Assembly: GCF_964656455.1 (NCBI RefSeq)
Contig: NC_135712.1
Location: 94,712,294-94,776,293 of the forward strand
DNA length: 64,000 bases
Reading direction: 5' to 3'
Source: Halichoerus grypus
Lineage: Eukaryota; Chordata; Mammalia; Carnivora; Phocidae
The stretch's first letter is position 1, and each line of letters begins with the position of its first letter. The notes beneath the pieces are model-generated. The model searched no databases. It saw only the letters and a list, made by a program, of their open reading frames with translations, and was not told the DNA's origin. Positions 1-12,237 of this stretch are shown in pieces. The position numbers were made by a program, and so were the translations under genes.

Positions 1-1755
1 CAGTGTTTAATCAATAGCTAGTCCAGGCATCATTAAACATGTGCTCTCAGTTCAAGGTCCTCTGATAGGAATGACTGAGGGAATTGCTCAGTTTTGCTGT
101 CAAGTGCAAAAAAGGGTGCCTGTATTCAGGTTAGCCTACTTAAAAGAGATACAATTTTAAACCATCTTGCATTAAATGAAACCTGTTTTAATGGGTCACA
201 TGGAATATCAATTATTCTTGATCTCATAATTTGTGCTTCCATTGCAGGATATATCCTACTGAATTTGAGACTCTGCACTATTAATTTATGCTTTCTACAA
301 GGAGAAAGGTTAGCAAATGTGTCAGTCACTGGAATGGAGGAAGAAGCCTATTCTTCCACATCTTAAATTTTGTAGGCAGATGATTCCATACAAGTTAAAT
401 AACTGTATACAAAGCAGGACAGTCTGTTTCAACATTTAGAGTGGGGCTGAAGTGGCCTAATACACAAAGTTTTATTTCTAGTTTTAATCCATTATTCTGG
501 TTTGTATGGGATATGGCACTTAGGGAAACCATCACTAGTTTCGTGGAAATACAAGAGATGAAATAGTGTAGTTCTTACACCACCGGGTCTCATACAAGTT
601 ATAATGAGAAATAAGGAAGCTTATTAATTCTCATTCTCTCTCTCTCTCTTTTTTTTTTTTTTTAAATAAGGCCAGGTTGAGACTAGACTGTTTTTAAGTT
701 TAAAGAATTTTAAAAATGTGAGTTGTAGGGATCAGGGCATTCTCCCCAGACAAAAGAGGACTAATTAATCGGCTTGGTATAAAAACAAATTTGCATTTTT
801 CCCCTGAATCCAAGAGAAATATTGAAATCTTGAATATTTTTTTTCCAACATACAATATAGAAAATGCTAAAAGCAGAAAATCAATCAAACCATTCTATTG
901 CAATTATTAAAAGTTTGAGTCATATACTATATTCACTTCTAAAACAAATTAATGTGGGCACTGAGATTATGACAGAGCAGAACAGGCAAAGGCACTCTTC
1001 TTGCTATTGGTTTATAATCTATGAATCTCATTTGGTAGGGACCAACATGACGAAGGCTTCTAGTAAATATGAAACCATACAATGTACAAACCTTCAAATC
1101 AAATTTTAAACAATGTCAAACTAGAATAAGTCTTGGAACTCCTTTCTTTTTACTTTATTACAAGTCATCAGGTTGTTATTAAATAATACAGCAAAATGTT
1201 AGAATTTGAAGCAAACACTCATGCACTTATAATGTATATTCAAATGATTGTATTGACTTTGACACAAGTAATTTTCAAACTGTGAAAAATCAAACTACAA
1301 AATTTTATATGGTCTATGTGATATTATTTTTTGTAAAATAAAATGCACATGGCTGAGTATACATGGGAAAAAGGACTGCAGCTTCCTGGCATTCAGTCTT
1401 TTGACTGTCATAATCCAAAGTGACAGGATTTCTCACCAGTCCAGCCTTAAGGCAATAATCTCTTGACGGGTTCTCTCTGATTCTACATGTGCCTAATCCA
1501 TTTTCCATGCAACACTGTGATGGGAACCCTTTAAATTTTAATTGGTGTCTTTCCTTCCTTAAAAAGCTTTAACAATAAAATCCAAATGCCTTACTTTTGA
1601 ATAAACATGTTTGTTTATTTTAACACAGCTGGATTTAATTGATCAGCTATGCCCAAAGGGCATATCATGGATCTATTCATGATATAAACTGAGTGGCCTC
1701 CCTCAAGTTGCTTAGCCTTCCTACCTTTCATTTTTTTCCCCCATATTGCTAAAAT
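1..1755. other. No gene seen; unique AT-rich DNA
   Basis: It has a (TC)n/poly(T) tract at about 633-662 and otherwise no repeat or exon that I can name. Open frames of 60-90 codons lack any recognisable domain. Confidence 0.6.
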
Positions 1756-1870
1756 AGTCATACTAGCACCCACCTCACAGGATTTTATGAGGTTTAAATG
1801 AAACAGTGAATAGAGAGTACTTAACACTGTGCCCCAATAGATAACAAGCACCCCATAAATATGAGCCATT
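1756..1870 (+). mobile_element. MIR SINE, 3' half
   Basis: The MIR core and 3' part are visible ('acccacctcacaggatttta tgaggtttaaatg ... cttaacactgtgcc'). Confidence 0.6.
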
Positions 1871-1879
1871 GTTATCATT

Positions 1880-1985
1880 TAACAACGTGCCCATGTTCAC
1901 ACTGCTAGTTGGTGCAAAGCTGGGATTCTAACTTAGAGCTCTGAGGTGCCAAAGCTTATGATCTTTCTGCTGTGCACTCTGTATA
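1880..1985 (-). mobile_element. MIR SINE, 5' half
   Basis: The antisense MIR 5' part reads 'ttcacactgctagttggtgc aaagctgggattctaactta'. With the plus-strand MIR just before it, the two halves lie in opposite orientation. Confidence 0.6.
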
Positions 1986-2469
1986 TCAGATGTCTTAAGG
2001 GAGATTTGGATGAATGTTGGCGCGCATTCAGTTCAGAGTCAGATCCTCCAACACAGGCCTGTAGTGCAGAATTTCTATATCATCAACTGAAGGGAAAGCT
2101 ATGAGGTTTAGACACCAGACACTGGGGAGGCAAGGTTGACATTCTGTTGTGAAAGCTTAAGAGTCTGACCTGTATTTCTGCCCAGACAGAAGGCCAACCC
2201 ACAGCAGCCCTGATCATCCAGTGTGGGTATCTGCAGAATGAGCCAACTTCTTATTTTCCAAGAGAGAATATAGAGAATCTCCCTAAGTTCCCAAACTGGG
2301 GATGAAATAAGACTCTAAACTACTGTATCACATAGCCTGGAAAAGCGAAATTTAGCAAAGGTTACAATGGCAGATGTACTCAACTACCTACTTGTCTCCT
2401 TCTTCCCCTTCAAAAACTATAAAGCAGCTTCAGTATACTTCCCCATGATGTTTACTGATTTCAGAGAAG

Positions 2470-2645
2470 TAATCTATGGGCCTGTAAACCCAGGGCTGTG
2501 ATTCCAAAGCTATAATATTAACCTTTGAATCCCAGTTTCAGTATCTTTAAAATGAGAATATCAGTATCTCCCTCTTAAGGTTGTTGTGAGGATTGGAGAT
2601 AATGTTTTTAAAACCATAGTAACTATTATTACTAATGGTCACAGT
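2470..2645 (+). mobile_element. MIR SINE
   Basis: 'tttgaatcccagtttcagta tctttaaaatgagaatat ... ggttgttgtgaggattggag' is the MIR core in sense. Confidence 0.7.
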
Positions 2646-2659
2646 CAAAATTACTCTAA

Positions 2660-3945
2660 ACTACCTAGATTCTAGAGTTTGAGGAAAAAAAAAAAAGAAT
2701 CTCTGGATTAATTAATGTGTCTGAAAACAGAGTACTTGGATGATGCTTGTTCAGCCTCATGGTGACACATCAACACAGAGGACCAAACTCTGAGGAGACC
2801 TGCCTCTCTCTGGGAATGCTCCAATCCAGTAGTCTTAATCCACCCAAACCAGCAAGGCTGCAGGGGTAGGAGACATTTGGTCTTGATTGTTAGGTCAATG
2901 GTTTCATTATTGTTTTATGACTACTGAAGAGATGCTCCTTGAAGTTTTCAAGGTCAGAGTTCAAGCTCCTTTTCTGCCTACCTTCTTATCTATGGCCCTA
3001 ACTTTAATCTTAACTTGGACCGACTTATGGACATGATCCCCACCTTGCCTTCAGAACTCCAATTCTCAGGATCGGTATGTATCCCTACCTATGATTTGGT
3101 ATTCAACCTGAACTTACAGATAGTGACCCCAGCCCTATCACAGGTTTTGTGTCTGACCCTTGCCCTAATCCTCTGATTGGAAGTGGCACCCTGGGTTCTC
3201 ACTACAGCTTTGCCCTTGACTCCTATTAATAACCATATACAGGATACATCCTGTCTTTATGAAGTGGCTGCTCAGCATCAGGCTCTAGGCTTGGTGCAAC
3301 TCTAGGTAGTCTTCCCACTCTCCTGGTGTGGAGGCCAGTCTTTGTCTTCCTGACATGCACTGTCTACCTCAGGTCTTGGCACTGACAGTGAGACCTAGGA
3401 TTGCTGAGAACCAGTATCCAAACCATCCAACTGAATGGCAGGTTCACATCTTTGTTACATCTAGGGTTTAAAATATTGTCCATGATGTTTTTTCAAGGAT
3501 CCAGGTGATAAATCTAGGCTTGAATTTAGTTAGTTTTATTACCTTTATATTCCATCTACTTCCAAAGACAATTTGAGGCAATGTACAGTCTAAAACACAT
3601 TTTTAATAGAACCACTAAAGCTAAGGTTTAAAAGGAGGGAGGGAAATATAAAAATAACCATTGCAGCAAAACAAGAACCATGTTATGAAATGGGGTAGAG
3701 ATAGCTAAATTAGGAATATAGGTTAAAGAAAGTCCCTGCAATTAAACGTTTAACTAACTTAGCGCTGGGTTTCCTAGGAGCCAAAGCCATGCATTTATGT
3801 AATTCTTCTTATCTATAAAGAGAAGCAGATCATAAAAAACCAAAATGCTCCTACTTCTAAACAAAGCATAATTTATTGCAAGCATCTTTGTATTTTAAAC
3901 ATTGAATGGATATAGAGTCATTTAATAAAATTGAACACTTCATTT
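2660..3945. other. No gene seen; GC-richer unassigned stretch
   Basis: 2740-3470 is richer in GC than its flanks and has several C-rich runs (ccctaactttaatcttaact). It has no open frame of note and no repeat family that I can name. Confidence 0.5.
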
Positions 3946-3949
3946 CAGT

Positions 3950-4070
3950 CACATGCTAGGTATTGAGAACACAAAAGAGATTAAAGCCTAGTAGGAGAGG
4001 TAGACAAGAAGAGAAACCTTTATAATGCATCGTGAGAGGTTCTATGTTAGAGACATGCCTTTGGCTCCAT
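3950..4070 (-). mobile_element. L2-like 3' fragment
   Basis: 'catgctaggtattgagaaca caaaagagattaaagcctag' followed by 'gagaggtagacaagaag' fits antisense L2 3'-end sequence. Confidence 0.45.
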
Positions 4071-4519
4071 GTGGTGGTATAATATAATATTTCACAGTGC
4101 TATCTTGACCCAGTTTTTAAGTCATGGCTCAAAACTCTCAGTTCCTTTTCACAGACACTTTGCTAAGCCCTCACCCCAACTACTTTCTTTATCAGGCGCA
4201 CATACCCAACTGCTAGAGGTTTCCAGACACTTAACACCCAGGATGGCCCCTTCTTCTTTGTGCTTGTGAAATCATTCAAAATACTCAATCCCAGGAAGAC
4301 AGCGAGTTTAACCTAATCTCACCCAACTTGTCATAAATAAGCCACCTCTAATAGCTCCAGCTTGCTGTGACCCTGTGTTGGGTGTAACCCATGAAGCCTT
4401 GAGTGGTACCCTTCTCTCATTTGTAGCTGCAAGTAACCAAGTGTTCTTCCTTTCATCTATCTGAGTGTCTTTATGTTGTGTCTCATCATTAAAAGAATCT
4501 TTAAAATCTCATAAAACAG

Positions 4520-5960
4520 GTGACAAATTTGGTTTATAGATATAGGAATAGACCTGGGAATTCTTCCCAGAAGAGATGATTCCAAACTTTGTCTTGAAAG
4601 ACAAGCAGAAGTTAGGTGAAGAGAGGTGGGGAGGAGAGAATATGAGGAGAGAGGAGAAAGTGGACTGGCAGTCGAACCCAGGGACAAGCATGTGCAGAAG
4701 CAGGGAGTGTCTGACAGATGGGACACTAAGAAAAAGATGGAGGGATGTGGAAACTTCTGGTACACCTGAGGAACTGCAAATGTTCAGTGTGTCTGAGACT
4801 GGAGTAGGAAGTATGGAGTAGAAATTAGTCAGGTGAGACAGAAGTACCAAAGAATCAGATTGTGAAGCATCTTGTAAGCCATAGTAAAAATTCTGAATTA
4901 ATTCTAAAAGCTACATAGAGACAGTAAATGCTTTTAAAGATGATAAAATAATTTCTTAAATTATATTTTCTTGAGACGTCTTGGCAATATTTTAGATAAT
5001 GGATTGCATGGGGCAAGTAGGGAGGATGAAACCATTTAAGAGGCATTATAATAAATTTTTCTGTAAGAGATTATGAGGACCTGAATGAAAACAGTCATGG
5101 TGGAGACAGCTCTTTGGGAGGATATTATGGAGATTTTGCCCACTGGTCTTACTGGAGAACTAGATGTGTGGAATTAGAGAGAAGATGAGCCATGAGCAAC
5201 TCCAGTATACTAGACTGGCCTGGAGAATGAGATGGGGAAATACAGGGAAGAGGAAAGTTGAGGAGTCAAGGGTAGAAAGGAAGATATATTTAGTTTTAGG
5301 TCCACTAAGGTTGAAATTCTGGGGACATCCTTAATGAAGGTTTCACACTGTAGCTGGATCTATAGGTCAAGGGAACAAAGAAAGTGATCTGACTTAGTAA
5401 TACTGATTTGGACATCATTCGCTTCTAGCTAATTGTAGTATATAAAGCTTTGCAAGTAGAAAAGAACATGGGAGAAAGTGGAGAAAAGACCAAAGTCAGA
5501 ACGCTGAAGATCATCACAGTTTTCAAAGGTGGGCAGAGGGAAAAGACTATATGAAAGAAGTTAAACAGTCATCACAGAGATGGAAGAGAATCAAGAGAAA
5601 GTTGTGTCCTACAAACCAAGGAGGAGAGAATGACAGGAAGGAAAGAGGGGTCATTATTTTCAAGACATTAAGCAAAGTGACTGACAAGCATTCCTTGAAC
5701 CTAAGAGTGGGTAATTCATGGATAAGTCTGGCAAAACTAGTTTTAGGGAGGAGTCTGGTGTTAAGATGGAGAGGAAGAGGTTGATGAGAGGGGAGAAAGA
5801 AAAATGTAATATTAGGAGCAAAGTTCTAAGGAGAGGGCAGGATGGGATTAGCCTGAAATAACAACAGGGCACTTTTTCTCTGAGTAAAGAGCAAAGCAGA
5901 CAGTGGAGAGTTAATACCAAAGTTGCTAGATGGAAGGAAAAGCTGGAAGGCCCCTTAGCT
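4520..5960. repeat. Ancient L2-like or related repeat blocks
   Basis: Ordered blocks include 'aagcatgtgcagaagcaggg', 'gaagcatcttgtaagccata', 'gaggagtcaagggtagaaag', 'ttgaaattctggggacatcc' and 'gtagctggatctataggtca'. They are the same type as the 21.2 and 22.8 kb repeats. The sequence is purine-rich and non-coding; the open frames in it (139, 113 and 102 codons) are chance. Confidence 0.5.
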
Positions 5961-6592
5961 GAGAATTTTGGTTTTCTCTGCAAAATAAAAGACATATAGT
6001 CAGTTATAGATTTTGAAATAATTGAATTAAAAAATATCTCTATGATTGTTATTAGAGAATGCACACACTCTGAAACCATGCGTCTCTTTTCTTGCAGCAG
6101 CTAGAAAACTATACTGGGATACTAGATTTGGATTTAAGTTTTATGCTCATATCTGGTATTTGCAAGCACTTAATCCTTTTGCTTCTTTTAGATGGAAGTA
6201 GTACTATTTTGTTTAATGTCTTTTTTCACTTTGTACCCTGTAAAAGTGTATAAACTTCCTTGAAGCTTGTCCCCAGTGCTTCTGAAACTAGGGAGATATA
6301 AATCATCAACCTAGTGATAAATGAGAACGGGAAATTTTACCATATAGTGAAAATATAGTTGTGAATATTGCTCTAAAACTCCAAAGGCATTAAAAATTAA
6401 AAAAGTAAAATAGATGTTAAAAGACTCACTGAATGTACATTTACTAAAGACCCAGCAACAAAGATGTTCAGTGGAAGATATCTGATCACCAAAGCGAGTT
6501 TATACCTGATAGTGTCAGACCTTCCATAATTCTATGTAGTCCTGTAACAACAGCCAATGACAAGTATGAAACTAATATAAATAATGTTAGTT

Positions 6593-6772
6593 AATATTTA
6601 TTGAGTGCTTGCTCCGTTTCAGGGGCTGCACTAAAGATTTCACCTGTCCTATATCTTTCCCTCACCACCCGCTACATATGGAGAAACAGTTACTGAACAG
6701 TTAAATGACTCCCTCAAAGTTACACAGCTTGTATGTGGGACAATTATGTTGTAGAGTTGATATTGATACGCT
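6593..6772 (-). mobile_element. MIR SINE
   Basis: 'atatttattgagtgcttgct ccgtttcaggggctgcacta' and the later 'caaagttacacagcttgtat gtggg' are antisense MIR landmarks. Confidence 0.7.
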
Positions 6773-6999
6773 GCAAAGGAATTTTTTTCCAAGATACGCT
6801 GTTTTCAGATTAGCATTATTTTTCTCACAATCCTAAATCCCATGCTATATTTTCATAAATGAATAATTTAAAGTTAGACTCTTGTACTTCTAGTTGCACA
6901 CAGTCCAAAATCTCCCATTCTCGGTATCTCTGGGCACTGGACGGGTACTCTGATTGTGGGAAGATAATGTAAGAGTACACAAATAATCATCATCAGTTA

Positions 7000-7085
7000 T
7001 TGATTCAAGCCACCATTTATTGACCATCCACTATGTGTCAGATACTGTTTTAATCTCTTTATATGTAAGTTCATCCTCTACAGTG
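7000..7085 (-). mobile_element. MIR fragment
   Basis: 'accatttattgaccatccac tatgtgtcagatactg' is the antisense MIR 3' end. Confidence 0.6.
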
Positions 7086-7196
7086 TATTTTGTAATGCAC
7101 TATGAAATTGTTTAGGGGACACAAGAAGACACAATTATTTATTTTTATTTGGTACAATATCTATTATAAAAAATTACCTTTAAAAATATTTTATGA

Positions 7197-7390
7197 GGGG
7201 CGCCTGGGTGGCTCAGTTGGTTGAGCGACTGCCTTCAGCTCAGGTCATGATCCTGGAGTTCCGGGATCGAGTCCCGCATCGGACTCCCTGCTCAGCGGGG
7301 AGTCTGCTTCTCCCTCTGATCCTCCCCCTCTCATGCTCTCTGTCTCCCATTCTCTCTCTCAGATAAATAAATAAAAAATCTTAAAAAAAA
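7197..7390 (+). mobile_element. CAN-SINE (tRNA-derived), full length
   Basis: It has the typical head ggggcgcctgggtggctcag, the body box gctcaggtcatgatcc, a pyrimidine run, then ataaataaataaaaaatctt and poly(A). The flanks share ttttatga (left copy ending at 7196, right copy ending at about 7400), taken as the target-site duplication. Confidence 0.95.
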
Positions 7391-7409
7391 AATTTTATGA
7401 ATGTAACTA

Positions 7410-9300
7410 GAAAAAAATCCTAGATATTATTCTGAAGGAAGACATGCGAAGATACTTTCCACAAAGAGAAAAAGAGGGAAAGGAAAGGCAACTGGCAAGT
7501 ATTAAGGCCACTGTGCTAACATTTCATTGTCTTGTTCTGCTTTGTTTTAACCTTGGATATAGAAGGTAGAGTTCACCATAATACTCAATTCAAGGAAAAT
7601 TCTCATCACCCCCTAGTCCTTGGAGGGACATCCTTGTTTGATGTGTTCACTTTTAACCATAGAGTCCATTCTCAGTCTCCCCCAGTCCTGATGGGCAGCC
7701 ATTCTAGTGTGTTACATGCATTCCTTTTTATAAGGTATGTGTCCTTGTACAGTGTATAATATTGATTTTTGTGAATTATTATCCTGGTTTTATTGGATAT
7801 AGACACAGTTAGAGAGACAGAGATAGAAATGATACAGACCCTGAAGATCAGAGAGACTAAGAAACTGGGCCAAGATCACACAACTCTCATGTGATGCAGT
7901 AGAATTTAGACCTCTGTCTGCCTCTGTCTAAAATTGTCAGTCTTACCTTCCCAATTCTTCAAACTGTGGAAAAAAATGTAGAAAAAAAGGAAAGTTTCTA
8001 AATGCATTCCTAAAATCCAAGTAGTTGGAAAATGTTTTTGAATTGGGTTAATAACAACATGGATGAAAACTTGAGAAGTTCATGATTTTTCCCAAGGCTA
8101 CAGAATGGGGATGAGGAGGACAGGGGGGAAGTGTTCCTTAAATTCAATTTTTGGGAATTAAATTTATCACCTACCACACAAAAGTGATTAATATTGCGAA
8201 GGTGAGGAATCTGATAATGACTGAGAGATGCCATCAACCTGACAAACTAAACAATTTTTTTAACCTGACATATCCCTTTTCAAGACATCAGCTGTCATCT
8301 GAAATGAATTCTGTTTCTAATTTGTCTTCATAAATAATGCAACTAATTGAAAGGTAGTTACAATGAAAGTCTTTAACCTCTTTCATCTCCAATTTTAGGG
8401 CAATCTCTTTGCATTCCCTGGAAAGAACCTTCTACTCCTTCTATTGTATAAAACTTAGACATCACTGATCAGCACCCTGAGATCAAAACAAAAGAATCCA
8501 TTGTGTAAAGACCACCACATCTAATGGCTTTCTCGATCTTTTTTTTTCTAAGTTTAGCATTAACTTAAAATGTGAAACTCATAAAAATCTGATATAAGAA
8601 AATTTATTCAAGCTCAAAGTTTTACTAAGGGTATCTTTATTTAATCAAGCTTCCAGGTTGTCCTTCCCTCCTCTTCTTGTCACTTAACCTCTGTTTGTTT
8701 AGAATTAAAATATGACTTACTCTGTCATACACTTATTTACATGGAAAAAATCTTTGGTTTGCAGCTTTCCCGTTCTCCTTTTTTTCTGTTCCTCTCTCAT
8801 TTACTGAGACTAAAAAAGAGCCATTGAACAAAAACAGATTCTGACCATTCCCAGCAACTACAAATGAAGAATCCTTGTATTAAAAACTAAAATAATTAAA
8901 ATGTTGTTGATTTGAGGTTTCTCTGTGCAGACATCAGTGATTCCATTTGTTTATTCGTGAGTGTAGATGTTAATAAACCTATGTGCTGAAGGCATGAAAG
9001 AGATGTAAGAGAACTATGCAATCATTAAAATTTTCAATCATTTAATTATTTCACCCCTTTGGAAAGGCCAATTTCAACAAATATATCAGGGGAAGGACAT
9101 GATTATGAATGCAGATTTGAGCTGAGTGTGTTTTGCCAGGTTGCTATTAAAAATGGAAATTTATGAAAGATTTTGTGAGGTATATCAAATTATAGCTAAA
9201 ACCTTACAATTTACTTAAAATGCAAATTATACAGCTAAATACAGAAAATTTGGGTAATATAAATTATTTTAGTATCTAGCTCCTGGCTGTTAAAAAATAT
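7410..9300. other. No gene seen; unique DNA with MIR scraps
   Basis: Apart from the MIR piece at 7.8 kb, I recognise nothing. Confidence 0.5.
7825..7925 (-). mobile_element. MIR fragment
   Basis: 'gggccaagatcacacaactc tcatgtgatgcagtagaatt' is the antisense MIR 5' half. Confidence 0.5.
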
Positions 9301-9309
9301 CCACTGGTA

Positions 9310-9506
9310 GGGGCGCCTGGGTGGCTCAGATGGTTAAGCAACTGCTTTCAGCTCAGGTCATGATCCCAGGGTCCTGGGATTGAGCCCCACGTCGGGCTCC
9401 CTGCTCAGCGGGAAGCCTGATTCTCCTCCCGCTCCTCCTTGCTTGTGTTCCTGCTCTCGCTCTCTCTCTCTGTGTCAAATAAATAAATAAGATCTTTAAA
9501 AAAAAA
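9310..9506 (+). mobile_element. CAN-SINE, full length
   Basis: The head, body, (CT)n stretch, aataaataaataagatcttt and poly(A) are all in order. The target-site duplication tccactgg flanks it (left about 9299-9306, right 9507-9514). Confidence 0.95.
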
Positions 9507-10424
9507 TCCACTGGCAAGAGAAGTTTAGTCTACATTATCATTACTACTTATATTTGGTAATATTTACTACAGTCTGCCTCTCAACAATGACAAAACCACT
9601 AATTAAAAGCTATTGAAGGATAATATATTTTGTAATAGAGAATATACTGGCAAAGGTCCAAAAGCTAGAAATACTGCAATGAGTTTGAGTTTTTCCCCAA
9701 TAAGGAAATCCATCTGGGTAAAGTCCTTGTATTTTTTAATATTCTGTTATAATAATAGTTAACATTTAATTAATACTTGCCAGGTATTTTGCAGGTATTA
9801 ACTTATGTCTAAAAAATAGAAGAGAAGAATGGAGATAAACCAGAGAAGGGGTGAATAAAGGAGAACAATGAGTATATTTGTCTGCTCAGGTGCCATTACA
9901 AAATACCACTTATTGTGTGGCTTAATCAACAGAAATTTAATTTGAAAGTCCAAGACCCAGGTTCCAGCAGGGTTCGGTTTCTGGTGAGAGCTCACTTCTT
10001 GGCTTCAGATGGCCACCTTCTAGCTTATTCTCACAGGGAGGAGACAGAGGGCAAGCTATATCTCTAAGATAGGCGATTGGGCTAGATTATTTCTCAGATT
10101 CTTCTCAGATATAATTATAAAAAGCAGTATTTTCACAAAAGCACTAATGTATTTTTTTTCAATAAAAACACTTAAGTTACACACTCATTTTTATTACACT
10201 GGATATAAAATTCTTACCCTGTTTTTATGCTTGGACTTTCTAAAGTTTAAGTTCTTTAAACACTTTTCAAGTAAAATTAGAGCTGTATAGAGTAATTATT
10301 ATACATAGTTCAGTAGAGTTTTAAAAAATATATGTTAGCAGTTGATTTGTTATGAATTAGTAATTTTAGAAACTCCATAAAATTAAAACACTTTAGAGAT
10401 GAAGTAACTTTAAGGCCACTTTGT

Positions 10425-10520
10425 CCAATTTTCACATTTTACACATAAGGAAACCAGGGTGCAGAGAAATTACGTGATTTATGGAAGCCCACATGCCAAT
10501 TTGGATTCCCACTGTGCTCC
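10425..10520 (-). mobile_element. MIR/MIR3-like fragment
   Basis: 'ttcacattttacacataagg aaaccagggtgcagagaaat' is the common antisense MIR-type block. Confidence 0.5.
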
Positions 10521-12192
10521 TGCCCCTAATCCATGGACAGAGGTAATGGTGAACCGTAAGAACATCAACACATCTATCTGATGATTGCTACAAAAGATGA
10601 TTGCTAAAAGTTTCCATTTTTTAAGCTTTTGGTTTCCAAGCAAAGGAAAATTTAAAAGTATGTGAATTGCTTGCTAATACCTGTGTTAATGGAGACTCTG
10701 AACAGCAAGTCAATTCTGGCAAGAATTCCATTTTTGTCTACTTCCTGACGCTGTGTCTGTGCCCTTCCACCAACCAGGCATAGCTGCTCTCACTTGTTGT
10801 GGTCCTCTCCCCATGTGGGACATCTCAGACTGGCTTTTCTGATGCTGTCTCTCAGGAGAGGTCACAGCAGGTCAGGAAGTATGCTCCTCAAGGACAGGGA
10901 GCCAGGCCTCTGGCATGGAATCCTATCATAAAGGAGGCTATAGGGACAAAGAGTCACTGATCAGCTTTGCTTTAGTTGTATGATGGTACCGTGAGATAGT
11001 ACTGTGGCACAACAGTGTCATGAGACCCTTCCATGTAGACTATACCTTCTTAAGAAGTGCCATCATAAGGACAAAAAGACAGGTGGAATATTTTGAGCTG
11101 TCACAGACACTTATAGGAATCTGATGAAAATAATAAGCTCTAGTTCCCAGAAAAATGACATGCATTCCAAGAATTTACAGACAAATTCAGAAGCTCAAAC
11201 TGAAGTCCACTGGGACTAAGTTCCCCAGTTTTACTGGGATCACATTTTTATCAGCAGTCCAAGCAACCCTTTAAAAGGAGCCAAGTGGCCTATACACTCA
11301 TACTTCTTGCCACAGCAGCCTACTATGATAGACCCGTTCTCTTAGAGCATTTCATGCAACTTCATCATTCTGGCAGAGGCTGACTAATAACTGCTGGCTA
11401 TATATCACCACAAGTGCATAATCCCTAGAGAAGGGGCCCTGAAGAAAATGAAATCATCTGAAACTCTGTAAATGTTTAGGGGTGCAGGGAGTTTACTTTA
11501 CTGTAGCTGTGATTAAGAGAAAGTGCAAAGAGCACCAGAAGCCATAATTCAAAAAGTCACACTATGACTGATGGGCAGAATGGGGCAAAGGAAGGAAAAG
11601 AAGGGAGGGAGGAAGGGAGAAATGGAGGCAATTAATTTCAAGTACTCCAAAGTAGTAGAACAATAAAATTCCATAACTCCATCTTTTCTGCTGTGACTAC
11701 CATGAGTCATGATGAATTTCTGTCTACTACAATTTTGCAGTAAGCACCAACCACCATTTTCTATCCCCTGCCAGGTAAAAAATCCCAACAAGAAAGTGAG
11801 CTAATTTAATTTCCTTGTTTTTAAAAATATCTAACCCTTCCTACAATATAACCCAAAATACAAACCAATATGAAACTCAGTTCTCTACAGTAAACCTTTT
11901 TTTCTTCAAAACAAATAAGTAAATAGTTCTTATCCTCAAGCTCACATTATTAGTCGTTAAACACAAAGTGCTTAAATTCTTCTTGAGCTCATTTTAACAA
12001 GAATGCTGTAACTGTGTCAACTGAGATTGTTAAGACCCTTCAGTGTATTACGTGAGAGAGCCATCAGGATTTCCACCAAGATCAAGTGCTGTTCTCAGTC
12101 TAGTACCTTTTGTAGAGTAACGTCCAAGGGGTTAATGTTTTAAAAAGATTATAACCATGAAATCCATATTTCTCATTAGCTTAATTTGTGCC

Positions 12193-12193
<1 letters not shown>

Positions 12194-12235
<42 letters not shown>
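12194..12235. repeat. (TA)n microsatellite
   Basis: Uninterrupted TA of about 21 units. Confidence 0.98.

Positions 12236-12237
<2 letters not shown>

Noticed and set aside
5660..6079. 139-codon minus-strand frame
   Set aside because: It lies in a purine-rich ancient repeat; composition is low-complexity Ser/Leu and no family is recognised.
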